From: Bromus sterilis
Taxonomy: Eukaryota; Streptophyta; Magnoliopsida; Poales; Poaceae
Assembly: GCA_950022295.1 (NCBI GenBank)
Contig: OX465601.1
Location: 112,611,501 to 112,675,500, forward strand
Reading direction: 5' to 3'
Length of the DNA stretch: 64,000 nucleotides
This document shows, in pieces, positions 12,291 to 24,224 of this stretch. Position 1 is the first letter of the stretch. Every line of letters begins with the position of its first letter. The translations under genes were made by a program, and so were the position numbers. Below the pieces are notes generated by a model. The model worked only from the letters and a program-made list of their open reading frames with translations. It was not told where the DNA came from and did not search any database.

Positions 12291-12746
12291 CCTGTGTGAT
12301 AAAAATCAACAATCAGAACATGTTATACGATGGAATCAAAGATAAGAGGACAAGATTTTGGCGGAAAAGATTGTAATGCAACAAAAAAGACTTGAAAGGA
12401 CCACGGGATTACTCGGGCAGCATAACGGCTACACCGGGATGGAAAATGAAACAACCTTGAAGAGATTGGACATAACTTCTTCAAGGAACTCAAAATACGG
12501 AGACTCTGGATGACCACAACAATCCTACGGCTACAAAGAAGCAATCAAAGAGATGTTCTAGTAAGATATAGATGAGCCTAGTCCTATCTTCCTGTAGAAA
12601 ATATGAGGGTGACTCAGAACTCAGATCGATGAGGGTAAGGAGAAAAAGAAGCCTTACGTTGTTCCCTTTATACCCAAGTAACTATATAACTATAGAATGC
12701 TAGACTAGACTTCGACCAAGGGTTGAACAGTCCTACAAACAGTCCT
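12291..12746 (-). other. Untranslated leader of Array unit 2
   Basis: Non-coding stretch between primer site and gag, closely matching 20970-21425 in unit 1. Nothing further is recognisable in it. Confidence 0.6.
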
Positions 12747-12759
12747 GCTCTGATACCAA
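12747..12759 (-). other. Primer-binding site of Array unit 2
   Basis: Plus-strand gctctgataccaa is the reverse complement of TTGGTATCAGAGC, the initiator-Met primer site, three bases from the LTR A edge. It shows that LTR A is the 5' LTR of unit 2. Confidence 0.88.
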
Positions 12760-12762
12760 GTC

Positions 12763-15700
12763 TGTCGGGACCCGGAATATGGGTATATAATTCCAGTCAT
12801 AACTCAATCATATGGAGAGCCGAGAGCCGTACCCACTTGTCTAAGCAGACAAGGCCAAGCACAGAACAATCTCGGAAAACATCGTTCGTGAGGGGCATCC
12901 CATCCAGGCCGGATGATCAACTGAGATGGGTCCTCATCGCCCGCTCACAAGTCTAAATGATTATGGGTGGTGAAATCCCATACTCATAGACAAGTCGCCT
13001 CAACCATATTATCGACTGAATTATAACACTTACATAAACAGACTCCAGCCCGATCACTTAGTCGGGGTCTAGGGTGGGCTCAATGATACAACAAAGTGTG
13101 CACGTGACAGAGTCACGATCAATCGCATCGCGATGCCCCAAGCTGCGCACATCTAAGGGCCACTTGGTGTATAAAAGACTGCCAGCCAGATCACAACTAA
13201 GGTCTCGAAAACCCATACTAAGACATGCATGTTATAACCATACACGCATCACACATGTCTAGTATGAACAGCAGGTATCATCACATAACTCTACAATGTA
13301 CTTCTTTATTGACTTACACATAGAGTATACAAAGATCACATGTCTGTGATCAACATTACATCATACAATGGAAGCAAATTAGGTCTGAGTACAGACAAGT
13401 TTAACAAATAGCTTAGAGAAGCCTTGTAAACATACATGCCCTTCCACGAGGGACCAGACTGCTGTCTGGAACTATACTATTTTAGTCAACGTCGAGCTTC
13501 AGGAAGGTGACTCCATCGGGTCTGGGTTTCCATCTAAAACATAGAATAAGCAAACGTGAGTACAAAGTCGTACTCAGCAAAACTTACATAAGAACTATAC
13601 TACTCATGCTCAAGTATCAAGGTAAAGGGAGGTGGGGTTTCATCATGCACAAGTGCCATCTTTGACTTGGCTAGTCCTGTACTACGAGTACCAGACTTGA
13701 GGTAAGAAACGTACACGAGTCCACTACCAAGTCTCCAACCAATACACCACTATTGATACTTCCTTGACTTCCCCACGAGGAAGCACGCCATAGCACTCAC
13801 GCTTATCTTGCAAGTTTTATAGTATCCATTCAAGTTCTCTAATAATCAAGCACAGTATTCCAAGTAGTCCATGACCGCGGACGCGGCTATTCGAATAGTT
13901 TTTTAACCCTGCAGGGGTGTGCCACTACACACACATGACCATCAGTTAACACCAGGTCTCGACACCATTCAAGGGGTGTCGGCGAGGATGTTCACCACAA
14001 CACTTCGCCCACAGCTCCGTTCTAGTCCAAGGAGTCAACTGCCAGGACTCAAACCATGTAGGCACGACTGAAAAGCCCACCTCGACGGATGGTTCTTCGC
14101 TTGGCAAGCCATGTTCTACAAGCCCTACCATGAATGCCACATTTCATTTCCTTTATCTTTCTATGCATATACCGAATGGAAAACCTGAACTATGTGTGAC
14201 TCCTGGACTTGGATCGGGGTGAGTTACTAGGTCGAGAGGGGTCAGTGAGCCCAATGTGTGGTTGTACTCTTTGTCTCGGATTACCATACAAGAACTCGGG
14301 CTTAAGGCGGTGTTCAACGAGACAACCCACTGTGTACTCCTACACAGCCTCTCATCGTTCACCTTGTATTAGGGTAGATTCACCAACACAGTTTCACTTT
14401 CATCAACACCATGTTCACTATCATCCCGACTCACATCAAAAGCAACCTCATTGTAACACTAAGCATGCAATAAGCTATAACAGTTGCAGGGGCCTCATCA
14501 TATCAATCAACTCCTATGTCAGCTAGGATTGTGGTTTGCTTACTACCGTGACAAGATGATAGGTCATGCATCAGATATGGGTTCAACTATGCGGTAGAAT
14601 CGATAACAAGGTGATCTCATAAACATGCATAATCGAGACTGAGAGGGAATTGGGATTTTATAGACATGATCAATGGGGTTTTCTTGCCTTGCTGACGATA
14701 CACGGGTCTTAACGGTGGTCTTCTTCTTCGGGGGTGATCACTGTCTCGGAGGCACTGTTATCGTCACAAATATCAACAAAGGGGAACACAAATAAAGTAC
14801 AATGCTCAAGCACATGTTAATGTTGTGACATGAGGTATAGGGTACTGGTTTGTGGCACATTCCTTTTAATTGAAGTGTATTGCAAAGAATTTGCAAATTC
14901 AAACTTCAAATTCAAATTCAAATTATGCCATATTCATGTTTGCTACTTTTTACCCATTTTAAAATGTCAAACAAAGAAACAAGTTGCATATTCATAATCC
15001 TTGCATTTTTCTGATAATTTTAGACATATTATATGCCCTATTTGGAATTATGGTTAATTAATTATGAATTTCCAAAGTTTATATGATTTTTTGCAATTTC
15101 GGTAATTTCTCTGGAATTGTTTTATTTCTGGAAAAAGGTTTTTTGCATCAGCCCCACGTCATCATGACGTCAGGGGGGGCTGAGCTGTGGGCCACCCATG
15201 TCAGTGGGAGAGGGGTTTAAACCCTGTTAGTTTAACTAACAGTGGGGGTTAGGGGGGTCTAGGGCCCACTTGTCATAGGGCTTAGGGTTAGCTTAGTGGG
15301 TAATTAGCCAGGGGGTTAGGGTTTAATGGCGGAGCTCGTCGGAAAGTGGCCGGAGCTTCGCCGGAGTTACGAATTTTGGCACGGGAGGGGGTTTGGCTAG
15401 TATGTACGTGCTCCTCGCGGGCTTCCGAGCGCGATGGGGTAGGAGGGGGTCAAGAACGCGCTATGTGGCGTCGGCCACTTCAATGGAGGCGGCGGCCGGA
15501 GCCACTGGATCGACGAGCTCGTCATCCAGGGCACGAGAAGAGCAACGGAGAGGGGGAAGCGGACCAGCTGCTCACCCTGAACTCGAAGACGAACACATCG
15601 TGGACGGGGAGGGGCTGTCCAGTGAGGAATTCCTCGCCGGAGGTCCGCGGCGGTCGTAGCTGCTCGGTGAAGGAGCCGTCCTCTCTGGCGTCCTCGGGAT

Positions 15701-16482
15701 CGATTCGATGGTGCGGGGAGACAAAGAACTCTGTTGCGGAGCATCTGGACACGGCGGTTCGTCGAGGGAAGCACGGTCGCCGCGCGGGCACATGACGGTG
15801 GCCGACGATGAGCTTTGGGTGCGCGCTGAAACTAGAGGGGGAAGAAGGGGAAGACGTCTCTTGGAGGGGGAAAAGGCAGGGGCCGTCCAGGGGGGCTTCC
15901 AGGCGCGTCTATGACGCCGGGGAGCAGGCTGTTGCGTGGCCGGCGTCGAGGCATGCTCGCCACGCAGTGGCGTGCTCGGCTGGCCTGCAGGAAGACGACC
16001 CTGCCCCTGGTGGGCTGGGCTGGGATTCTTTTTCTTTTTTCTTCTGATTTTGTTTTCTGTTTTCTTTTTCTTCTATTTTTTTGCTCTAAAATAATTAGCA
16101 GAGCATTTTCATTAAATGCCCAATTATTTTTATAAATCCTAGGTAACCAGTAGCTAGTCACTTTTAGGATTTGGGCATTTTTGAAATTCAATACATTTGA
16201 ATTTCAATTCAAATAAGGGTCAAATTTAATTTCCAAGGCACATTTTGAATTTTAGAAAATTCCATAGGAATGGGAATGAACCCAAACCACTTTTGAAATG
16301 ATCACCATCATTTATTGGAATTTTCCTTAGGTTCAAATGATTTTTGGAAAAAGATTTTTATCTGGCCATTTATTTAACTTCTCAGGGATTTTCTTTTCCC
16401 CATTTTTGAATTTGTTTTGAAATTTTCACATGATGCAAAGAGCACTTGAACCCTAGCACATACCTAAACTTGGGTTGTGACA
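12763..16482 (-). repeat. LTR A of the Array (3720 bp), shared by two internal regions
   Basis: On the minus strand it runs TGTCACAACCC...GGGTCCCGACA. Its left side joins the unit 2 primer site and its right side joins the unit 1 polypurine tract, so it is shared. It has the twin-palindrome block (13887-13916), an AT-rich section (14850-15130) and a GC-rich section (15320-16020) with spurious open frames. It holds the uninterrupted form of the site hit by the solo LTR in LTR B (13147-13156, gcgcacatct region). Relative to LTR B it keeps an extra segment of about 85 bases near 15440-15520. Confidence 0.9.
13887..13916 (-). promoter_or_regulatory. Twin-palindrome block in LTR A
   Basis: CTATTCGAATAG (13887-13898) and CCCTGCAGGG (13907-13916), 8 bases apart. 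Order and orientation relative to the element match Tek-1, although the surrounding LTR sequence differs. Confidence 0.5.
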
Positions 16483-16519
16483 ACTCGCCCCCACTCAAAA
16501 GAATCTCGTCCCGAGATTC
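16483..16519 (-). other. Polypurine tract and adjacent hairpin of Array unit 1
   Basis: On the minus strand, GAGTGGGGGCGAGT (16496-16483) abuts LTR A and is the plus-strand primer. Next to it is GAATCTCG TCC CGAGATTC (16501-16519, plus-strand reading), an 8-bp perfect inverted repeat. Its third arm pair is A/T where the other elements have T/A, so both sides changed together. Confidence 0.75.
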
Positions 16520-19500
16520 AGAAGTCGTCGGGAGGAAGGTGGGGTACTCGGCACGGAGGCGGTCTTCTCTTTCCCATGTGGTTTCTTTCACGGAGTGATG
16601 TGACCATTGCACTTTGAGAAAACTGATCTTCTGACGACGAGTGTCACACGCTACGGAATCAAGAATACGAACGGGGTATTCTCGATAAGAAAGGTCATCT
16701 TGGAGATCAAGCGTTTCATGGTCGACTTTGCGGATGGGGTCCTTGAAGCAACGCCTGAGTTGTGACACATGGAATACATCATGTACTCAGGAAAGGTGCG
16801 GGGGTAGTTCAAGTTGGTAGGCAACTTCTCCACGTTTGGCAAGAACGCGGAAAGGTCCGATGTAACGTGGGGCCAACTTGCCTTTGATACCGAAGCGTTG
16901 GGTACCCTTCAGAGGAGTAACCCGAAGGTAAGCCTTCTCATCCAGATTGTAGCTTTCTTGCCTACGATGACGATCATAGTAGCTTTTCTGACGAGACTGT
17001 GCGGCTTTCAATCGATCACGAACAATTCGAACTTGCTCTTCTGTTTCCTTGATCAAATCCGGTCCAAAGAGTTGTCTTTCACCGGTTTCTGACCAGTTTA
17101 GGGGTGTTCGACCTCGTCGTCCATAGAGGAGTTCAAAAGGAGACATGTTCATACCAGATTGGAAACTATTGTTATAAGCAAATTCGTCAAATGGAAGAGA
17201 TTTCTCCCAATTCTTTCTGAAAGAGATAACACAAGATCTGAGCATGTCTTCCAAGATTTGATTAACCCTTTCAACTTGACCGCTAGACTGAGGATGGAAA
17301 GCTGTACTAAAGGATAGATGAGTTCCCATAGCATTCTGAAAGCTTCCCCAGAATCTAGAGGTGAAAAGGCTACCACGATCAGAATTGATTTCCAAAGGAA
17401 CACCGTGAAGGGACACAATTCTAGAGACGTACAAGTCCGCTAACTTGCTAGCAGTTATAGGCTCACGAACAGGAAGGAAGTGAGCAACTTTGGAAAGCCT
17501 ATCTATGACAACGAAGATGGCATCATTTCTGTTCTAGGTTTTTGGAAAGCCGGTGATGAAGTCCATACCTACTTTGTCCCATTTCCACTCGGGAATAGGC
17601 AAAGGTTTAAGTGTGCCAGCAGGTCTTTGATGTTCGGCCTTAATGCGACGACAAACATCACATTCGGCAACATATCGAGCAATGTCTCTCTTCATCCTAG
17701 TCCACCAAAATCTCTGGCGTAGATCTCGGCACATTTTTGTGCTACCGGAATGAATCGAGAGGGGAGTGTAATGAGCTTCCTTAAGGATGAGTTGCCTTAG
17801 ATCCCTATTCTTAGGTACTACCAAACGATTTTTAAAGAATACTGTTCCTTTGCTATCTGTGGAGAAACATTTAGCAACTCCGCTAGCAATGTTCTCCTTG
17901 ATCCGGCGAACACCTCTTGCACGCCTTTGGGAAACTATGATTTGAACCTCAAGTGTTGGTTTCGCCACCAAGTTGAAAAGAGATCCACGAGGAACAATCT
18001 CGAGATTGAGCTTTCGAAATTCCTCATGAAGAAGTGGTTGATACTGTTGTAACATGAGGTTGTTACAATACGACTTACGACTTAGTGCATCAGCCATGAC
18101 ATTGGCTTTGCCTGTGGTGTAAGAAATTCCTAAGTCATAATATTTTATCAACTCTATCCAGCGTCATTACCTGAGATTAAGATCTGGCTGGGTGAATATA
18201 TATTTGAGGCTTTGGTGGTCGGAATAGATCTCACAATGAATACCAAGGAGGTAATGTCGCCAAGTTTTTAGGGCATGAACTACGGCAGCGAGTTCAAGAT
18301 CATGGGTAGGATAGTTCTCTTCATGTGGACGCAACTGGCGTGAAGCATAAGCTACCACATGTCTATCTTGCATAAGTATGCATCCTAGCCCTTGCCGTGA
18401 GGCATCACAAAAGATCTCGAAATCCCTTTTGGTGTCTGGAGGCGCAAGTACGGGTGCAGAAGTCAATCTTATTTTTAGCTCTTGAAAGCTTTTCTCGCAC
18501 TTGGGAGTCCATTCGAATTTCTTATCTTTCTTGAGGAGTTCAGTCAGAGGCTTTGCAACTTTGGAGAAGTTCTCAACGAATTAGCGGCAATAGCTTGCTA
18601 AGCCAAGAAAACTCCTAACTTGCTTAACCGATTCAGGTGGAGTCCAGTCAAGGACGGCCTGAACTCTCTCGGGATTGACAGCAATGCCTTTTGCAGAATC
18701 ACGTGGCCTAAGTAGGTCACTTCTTGTAGCCAAAATTCGCACTTAGAGAACTTGTCATATAGGCGATGCTCTCAAAGTTTCATCAGTACCAACCTAAGAT
18801 GTTCTGCGTTCTCTTCTTCGTTCTTTGAGTAGATGAGGATGTCATCGAGGTAAACCATGACGAACTTGTCCAAATACTCCATGAAGATCGAGTTCATCAT
18901 GCGCGAAAAAGTAGCAGGGGCATTGGTTAGACCGAAGGACATGACGGTGTACTCGTAAAGACCATAACGAGTAGTGAAAGCCGTCTTGGGAATGTCCTCG
19001 TTTCGGATCTTGATTTGATGATAGCCTAATCTGAAATCCATCTTGGAGAAGACAGAGGATCCAGCAAGTTGATCATAAAGATCATTGATCCTGGGCAGTG
19101 GGTACTTGTTCTTTATCGTCGCTAGATTTAGCGGGCGATAATCTACGCACATCCTTTCTGTTCCATCTTTCTTCGTTACGAACAGAATGGGGCAACCCCA
19201 TGGCGATGAGCTAGGGCGGATGAAGCCTTTTGCCAACAAAGCTTCAAGTTGGATTTTAAGCTCAGGTAACTCACGTGGGGCCATTTTGTATGGGCGTCTG
19301 GATATTGGGGCGGTTCCTGGGGCAAGATCTACAATGAATTCTACACATCTGTCAGGAGGCATTCCTGGCAGTTCTTCAGGAAAGACATCCGGGAAGTCAC
19401 GAACCACCGGAATATCTTCAAGGTCAGGAAGGGGAAGCACATTCAAAGTATGCATCTGGATTCTAGAGTTTGGTGATGTGTAGTCAATTATCTGGCCCGA

Positions 19501-19792
19501 AGGATGGGTAAGTCTAACTGACTTGGCTTTACAATCAAGAAAAGGATTCTGTCTTGGCAACCAATCCATTCCTAGGATGACATCAATGTCTGAAGACTTG
19601 AGGGCTATAAGAGAGGCAAGGAATACTAAACCCTCAATTGAAATTTGATTGCCATGGCTTACTCTATTAGTTTGCCACTTTGAACCAGGAGTTTGGATGA
19701 TCTTTGGGGAAAACATTTCTTCAAAAGCGAACTCATGCCGAAGTGCATAAATCTCCGACATGAATGAATGAGAAGCTCCTAGATCGAAAAGA
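16520..19792 (-). pseudogene. pol: Array unit 1: pol (protease-RT-RNase H-integrase-chromodomain)
   Basis: Minus-strand pol in three frames. The protease reads FDLGASHSF; a one-base loss near 19793 separates it from gag. RT includes SKMDFRLGYHQI and YLDD (18852-18841). Frame changes and stops fall within 18470-18780. RNase H has FCDASRQGLG, then two adjacent stops (TAA TGA near 18165-18170) where CAA CGA is expected. Integrase shows CDVC, MDFITGFP, NSDRGS and QVERVN. A further TGA (16787-16789) stands just before VHDVFHV, and a chromodomain ends with FLKVQWSHHS. The last frame has no stop before the polypurine tract and runs into LTR A to 16382. Confidence 0.9.
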
Positions 19793-20969
19793 ACGGAGCG
19801 GGAACATGAATGACTGGGAGCGTACCAAGGATGACGTCAGAAGTAACAATAGCTTCCTCAACTGAGATTTGGTTCACACAACCACCAACAGTGGCTAAGG
19901 ACTTTGCTTGCAAGGAGTTGGAGGTTGATTTCTGTGAAGACTTAGCTTTGGAAGACTTGGGTGGGGTGGCATCATGTCTTGGACGAGGATCAACTTTCAC
20001 CGACAAGGAACATTTCCGTGCGATGTGGCCAGGTTGACCACACTTGTAGAAAATTCTGGTGTCAGGGGGTGGAGCAATGATGGTAGGCTCACTACCATAG
20101 CTGTTGGGATTCGTGTTTGGTGGAGGAGGTTGAGGCACCATGTAGGATGGCCTTGCAATAAGGTGTGAAGGAATGGCACTAGTTGGAATCCATATCCGGC
20201 GTTTCTAAGGGGCCGAACTAGAAGATGGAGCAAACTCACGAGCATGCTTGCGAGACTCTTCGAACACCTCATTTCCATTCTCATCTCTGAAGGATCTATT
20301 GACTAAATCCTCAAAGTTGACAAACTCATGAAGATTGAGATCATGACGAATAATAGGGCTAAGTCCCTTGCGGAACCTTGCTTGCTTCCTGGCATCAGTG
20401 GACATCTCCTCTTGGGCATAACGAGCAAGATGGTTGAACTCGGTCATATACTCGTGGATGGACCTATCTCCCTGAGTTAGATTGCAAAACTCTTCCTTCT
20501 TTCTTTCCATCATCTCATCCAGAATGTGGTACCCTCGGAAGGCATCACGGAATTGCTGCCAAGTCACTACGTGACCATCAGGTTGCATTGCAACATAGTT
20601 CTCCCACCATTCACCAGCAGCACCTTCCAAGAAGTATACCGCAAACATCACACGATCATTGGGAGCAACATGCGCCGTCTCAAGCTTACGCTCGATGGAA
20701 TGGCGCCAATCATCAGCTTCAAGAGGCTCGGAGGAACATCAAAAAATCGGTGGCTTGAGGAGGATGAAATCCTGAATGCTGACAACCACATTGCGCTGAC
20801 GAGCGGTATTCTGCTCGATGAGCTCCAAAAGGCGTGTTTGATCACGTCGATTCCATTCAGCTTCCATCATGATTTCCGCCGCAGAAGGCGGTGGAGGAGG
20901 ATCATCATCACTTCGATTCTGATCACGGTATCGATTGCGACGAACAGCACTACGAGTTCCACCTGACAT
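19793..20969 (-). pseudogene. gag: Array unit 1: gag
   Basis: ATG at 20969. Nearly identical to the unit 2 gag but with stops at 20739-20741 (TGA where unit 2 has CGA) and 20205-20207 (TAG where unit 2 has CAG). The zinc knuckle reads FYKCGQPGHIARKC: the first zinc-binding Cys is Phe. Then a one-base deletion shifts the frame at the protease border. The two visible nonsense changes are C to T on the coding strand. Confidence 0.9.
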
Positions 20970-21425
20970 CCTGCGTGATAAAAATCAACAATCAGAACAG
21001 GTTATACGATGGAATCAAAGATAAGAGGACAAGATTTTGGCAGAAAAGATTGTAATGCAACAACAAAAAATTGAAAGGAGCACGGGATAACTCGGGCAGC
21101 ATAATGGCTACACCTGGATGGAAAATGAAACAACCTTGAAGAGATTGGACAGAACTTCTCCAAGGAACTCAAAATACGGAGACTCTGGACGACCACAACA
21201 ATCCTACGGCTACAAAGAAGCAATCAACGAGATGTTCTAGTAAGACATAGATGAGCCTAGTCCTATATTCCCGTAGAAAAGATGAGGGTGACTCAGAACT
21301 CAGATCGATGAGGGTAAGGAGAAAAAGAAGCCTTACGTTGTTCCCTTTATACCCAAGTAACTATATAACTATAGAATGCTAGACTCGACTTCGACCAAGG
21401 GTTGAATAATCCCACAGACAGTCCT
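20970..21425 (-). other. Untranslated leader of Array unit 1
   Basis: Non-coding leader matching 12291-12746; no other feature seen. Confidence 0.6.
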
Positions 21426-21438
21426 GCTCTGATACCAA
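21426..21438 (-). other. Primer-binding site of Array unit 1
   Basis: Plus-strand gctctgataccaa, initiator-Met type, three bases from the edge of LTR B. Confidence 0.88.
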
Positions 21439-21826
21439 GTCTGTCGGGACCCGGAATATGCGGATGTAATTCCAGTCATAACTCAATCATATGGAGAGCC
21501 GAGAGCCGTACCCACTTGTCTAAGCAGACAAGGCCAAGCACAGAACACTCTCTGAAAGAATCGTTCGTGAGGGGCATCCCATCCAGGCCGGATGATCAAC
21601 TGAGATGGGTCATCATCGCCCGCTCACAAGTCTAAATGATTATGGGTGGTGAAATCCCATACTCATAGACAAGTCGCCTCAACCATATTATCGACTGAAT
21701 TATAACACTTACATAAACAGACTCCAGCCCGATCACTTAGTCGGGGTCTAAGGCGGGCTCGATGATACAACAAAGTGTGCACGTGACAGAGTCACGAGAA
21801 ATCGCATCGCGATGCCCCAAGCTGCG

Positions 21827-21831
21827 CACAT
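21827..21831. repeat. Target-site duplication CACAT (left copy)
   Basis: Left of a perfect pair with 23455-23459 around the solo LTR. Confidence 0.88.
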
Positions 21832-23454
21832 TGATGGCTTCTCGCCCTTCGTTGGTTATCCCAAGTGGAAGGTTAAGATGTAGCGCAGCAGCAAGTTTCC
21901 CTCGGTGAAGATACCAAGGTTTGTCTCCAGTAGGACTCCAGAGATGATAAGTAGGTGTCAGCGGCGCAACTGACGTGGACCTGCACACAGACACAGATAA
22001 CTTTGTTCCCAACGAAGTTCAGAGAGGTTGTCAATCTCTCCGGTCTTGTTGTTCACAAAGGGTAAAACACGAGGGATAATGATAGCAATTGAAAGTAAAT
22101 GCAGGAAAGTAAATATAGCGTGGAAACAGTAATAAGGATATGGACCGGGATACGTGATGTTCACTAGTGATGTCTCTCTCCCAAAAGACGATAAAACTGC
22201 AATGCGAGGTAAACAAATTATAGAAGGGCAATTGACAGGATTATGAACGAACCGCAATGCTAACTATGCTACAAAAGAAAGGAAGAGGTTCAAAAGCACG
22301 GGCAGTACGCCAAAATAAGTAGACCGTAATCCAATTGCATCTACTGCTAATCATCCACCTTTAGATATATATCCAGAACATCTCTATGGTATTAAGTTGC
22401 GAGCCCCACCCAAAGTGTAAACCCAAAGCAACAGACAACTGCATTAAAAAGAACTTTGCGTAAAGTAAACAATCCTTGCAACCGTGGTTACAAGCACTGT
22501 TGTTTTCCTCCTTGTGGCAACAGCACATCCCCTAGACTCATGTTTCTGTCACTCAAGCGTGTCATCGGGGGGCATGAACCCACAATCGAGCACAACGTTC
22601 CCTCTTGAAGTCTCTACCTACTACTTGGCCAAATCAATAAACAACAACGGAGAACATGCAAGAATTACTTAGGAACAAAAATATAAGAGATAAAAACCAA
22701 ATATATTACTCTATCACAATCTGAACATAATCTCATAATCCATCAGATCCCATCAAACTCAGCATAGCAACAGCAGAAATATTACAAAAGTGCCTCAATC
22801 ATGTAGGGCAGCTCACGAGGTCTAAACCATGAAGATCAAAGAGGGGAGGAGAACATCACATAGCTACTGATCACGGACCCATGGTGCAAGGAAAACTACT
22901 CACAAGACATCCAGGGAGCATCCATGGTGGAGAGGAGACTCCCGGAGGTAAATCCTCCCTCCGGCAGGGTGTCGGGAAGAGGTCTTCTGGTGCTCCCGAT
23001 CTCGGAAGCGCGGCAGCGGCGGAACAGAGGCGAGTTTGCGAAATAGGGTTCTGTCTTCGGAGTTTCCCCGTGACGGAGAATAAATAGGCGAAGGGGGCAG
23101 CCAGAGGTGGACCAGGGGCCCCAGGCGCCCCCCTGGCGCGGCCAGGGGTGGGGCCGCGCCGGGTGGCCGCCTGGGCCCCCCTGGCTCCCCTCTGGCCCCA
23201 CTCGGGCTCTTCGCGAAGCTTCCTTCACGCTGATTTTTTATCTGAATTTTCCCGAATTTTTCTGGCACTTTTTATATGGGGGAAAACTGAAATAGAAAAA
23301 CAGCAGAAAACAGGAACTGGCACTGGGGTGCACTGAGTTAATAGGTTAGTCCAAATATGATCAAAAGTGTATGAAAGTGTATCTAGATCATAACAATATC
23401 ACACAAAACATGCATGGAGCAAGCAGAAATTATAGATACGTTTTGGACGTATCA
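21832..23454 (-). mobile_element. Solo LTR of an Athila-like family
   Basis: A 1623-bp unit, TGATACGTCC...GCCATCA on the minus strand, flanked by the perfect 5-bp repeat CACAT (21827-21831 and 23455-23459). LTR A shows the empty site with a single cacat. No internal region is present, so recombination between two LTRs has removed it. The start sequence, a TATA box (23087-23079) and a GC-rich hairpin upstream of it resemble the LTRs of Ath-1 and Ath-2, but it is longer and differs through most of its length, so it is a related family. Confidence 0.88.
23079..23087 (-). promoter_or_regulatory. TATA box of the solo LTR
   Basis: Minus-strand CTATTTATT, in a context (aataaatagg on plus) shared with 32797-32805 and 33761-33769. 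A perfect 9-bp GC hairpin, GGCGCGGCC/GGCCGCGCC (23135-23160), lies about 50 bases upstream in the sense of transcription. Confidence 0.55.
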
Positions 23455-23459
23455 CACAT
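23455..23459. repeat. Target-site duplication CACAT (right copy)
   Basis: Right of the pair with 21827-21831; followed by ctaagggcc as at the unoccupied site in LTR A. Confidence 0.88.
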
Positions 23460-24193
23460 CTAAGGGCCACTTGGTGTATAAAACACCGCCAGCCAGATCA
23501 CAACTAAGGTCTCGAAAACCCATACTAAGACATGCATGTTATAACCATACAAGCAGCACACATGTCTAGTATGAACAGCAGGTATCATCACATAACTCTA
23601 CAAAGTACTTCTTTATTGACTTACACATAGAGTATACAAAGATCACATGTCTGTGATCAACATTACATCACACAACGGAAGAAAATTAGGTCTGAGTACA
23701 GACAAGTTTAACAAATGGCTTAGAGAATCCTTGTAAACATACATGCCCTTCCACGAGGGACTAGACTGCTGTCTGGAACTATACTAGCTTAGTCAACGTC
23801 GAGCTTCAGGAAGGTGACTCCATCGGGTCTGGGTTTCCATCTAAAACATAGAATAAGCAAACGTGAGTACAAAGTCGTACTCAGCAAGACTTACATCAGA
23901 GCTATACTACTCCTGCTCAAGTATCAAGGTAAAGGGAGGTGGGGTTTCATCATGGAGAAGAGCCAGCTTTGACTTGGCTAGTCCTGTACTACGAGTACCA
24001 GACTTGAGGTAAGAAACGTACATGATTCCACTACCAAGTCTCCAACCAATAAACCACTACGGATACTTCCTCGACTTCCCCACGAGGAAGCACGCCATAG
24101 CACTCACGCTTATCTTGCGAGTTTTAAAGTATCCATTCAAGTTGTCTAATAATCAAGCACAGTTTTCCAAGTAGTCCATGACCACAGACGCGG

Positions 24194-24224
24194 CTATTCG
24201 AATAGTTTTGTTAACCCTGCAGGG
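24194..24224 (-). promoter_or_regulatory. Twin-palindrome block in LTR B
   Basis: CTATTCGAATAG (24194-24205) and CCCTGCAGGG (24215-24224), 9 bases apart. Both palindromes are intact. Confidence 0.5.

Noticed and set aside
15346..16191. Open frames in LTR A (and 25670-26310 in LTR B)
   Set aside because: Same GC-rich LTR effect; the frames differ between the two copies of the LTR.
22896..23336. Open frames in the solo LTR and similar ones at 28372-28831, 33590-33989 and 41503-42033
   Set aside because: They cover the GC-rich hairpin area of Athila-like LTRs and spacers and run in both directions; non-coding.
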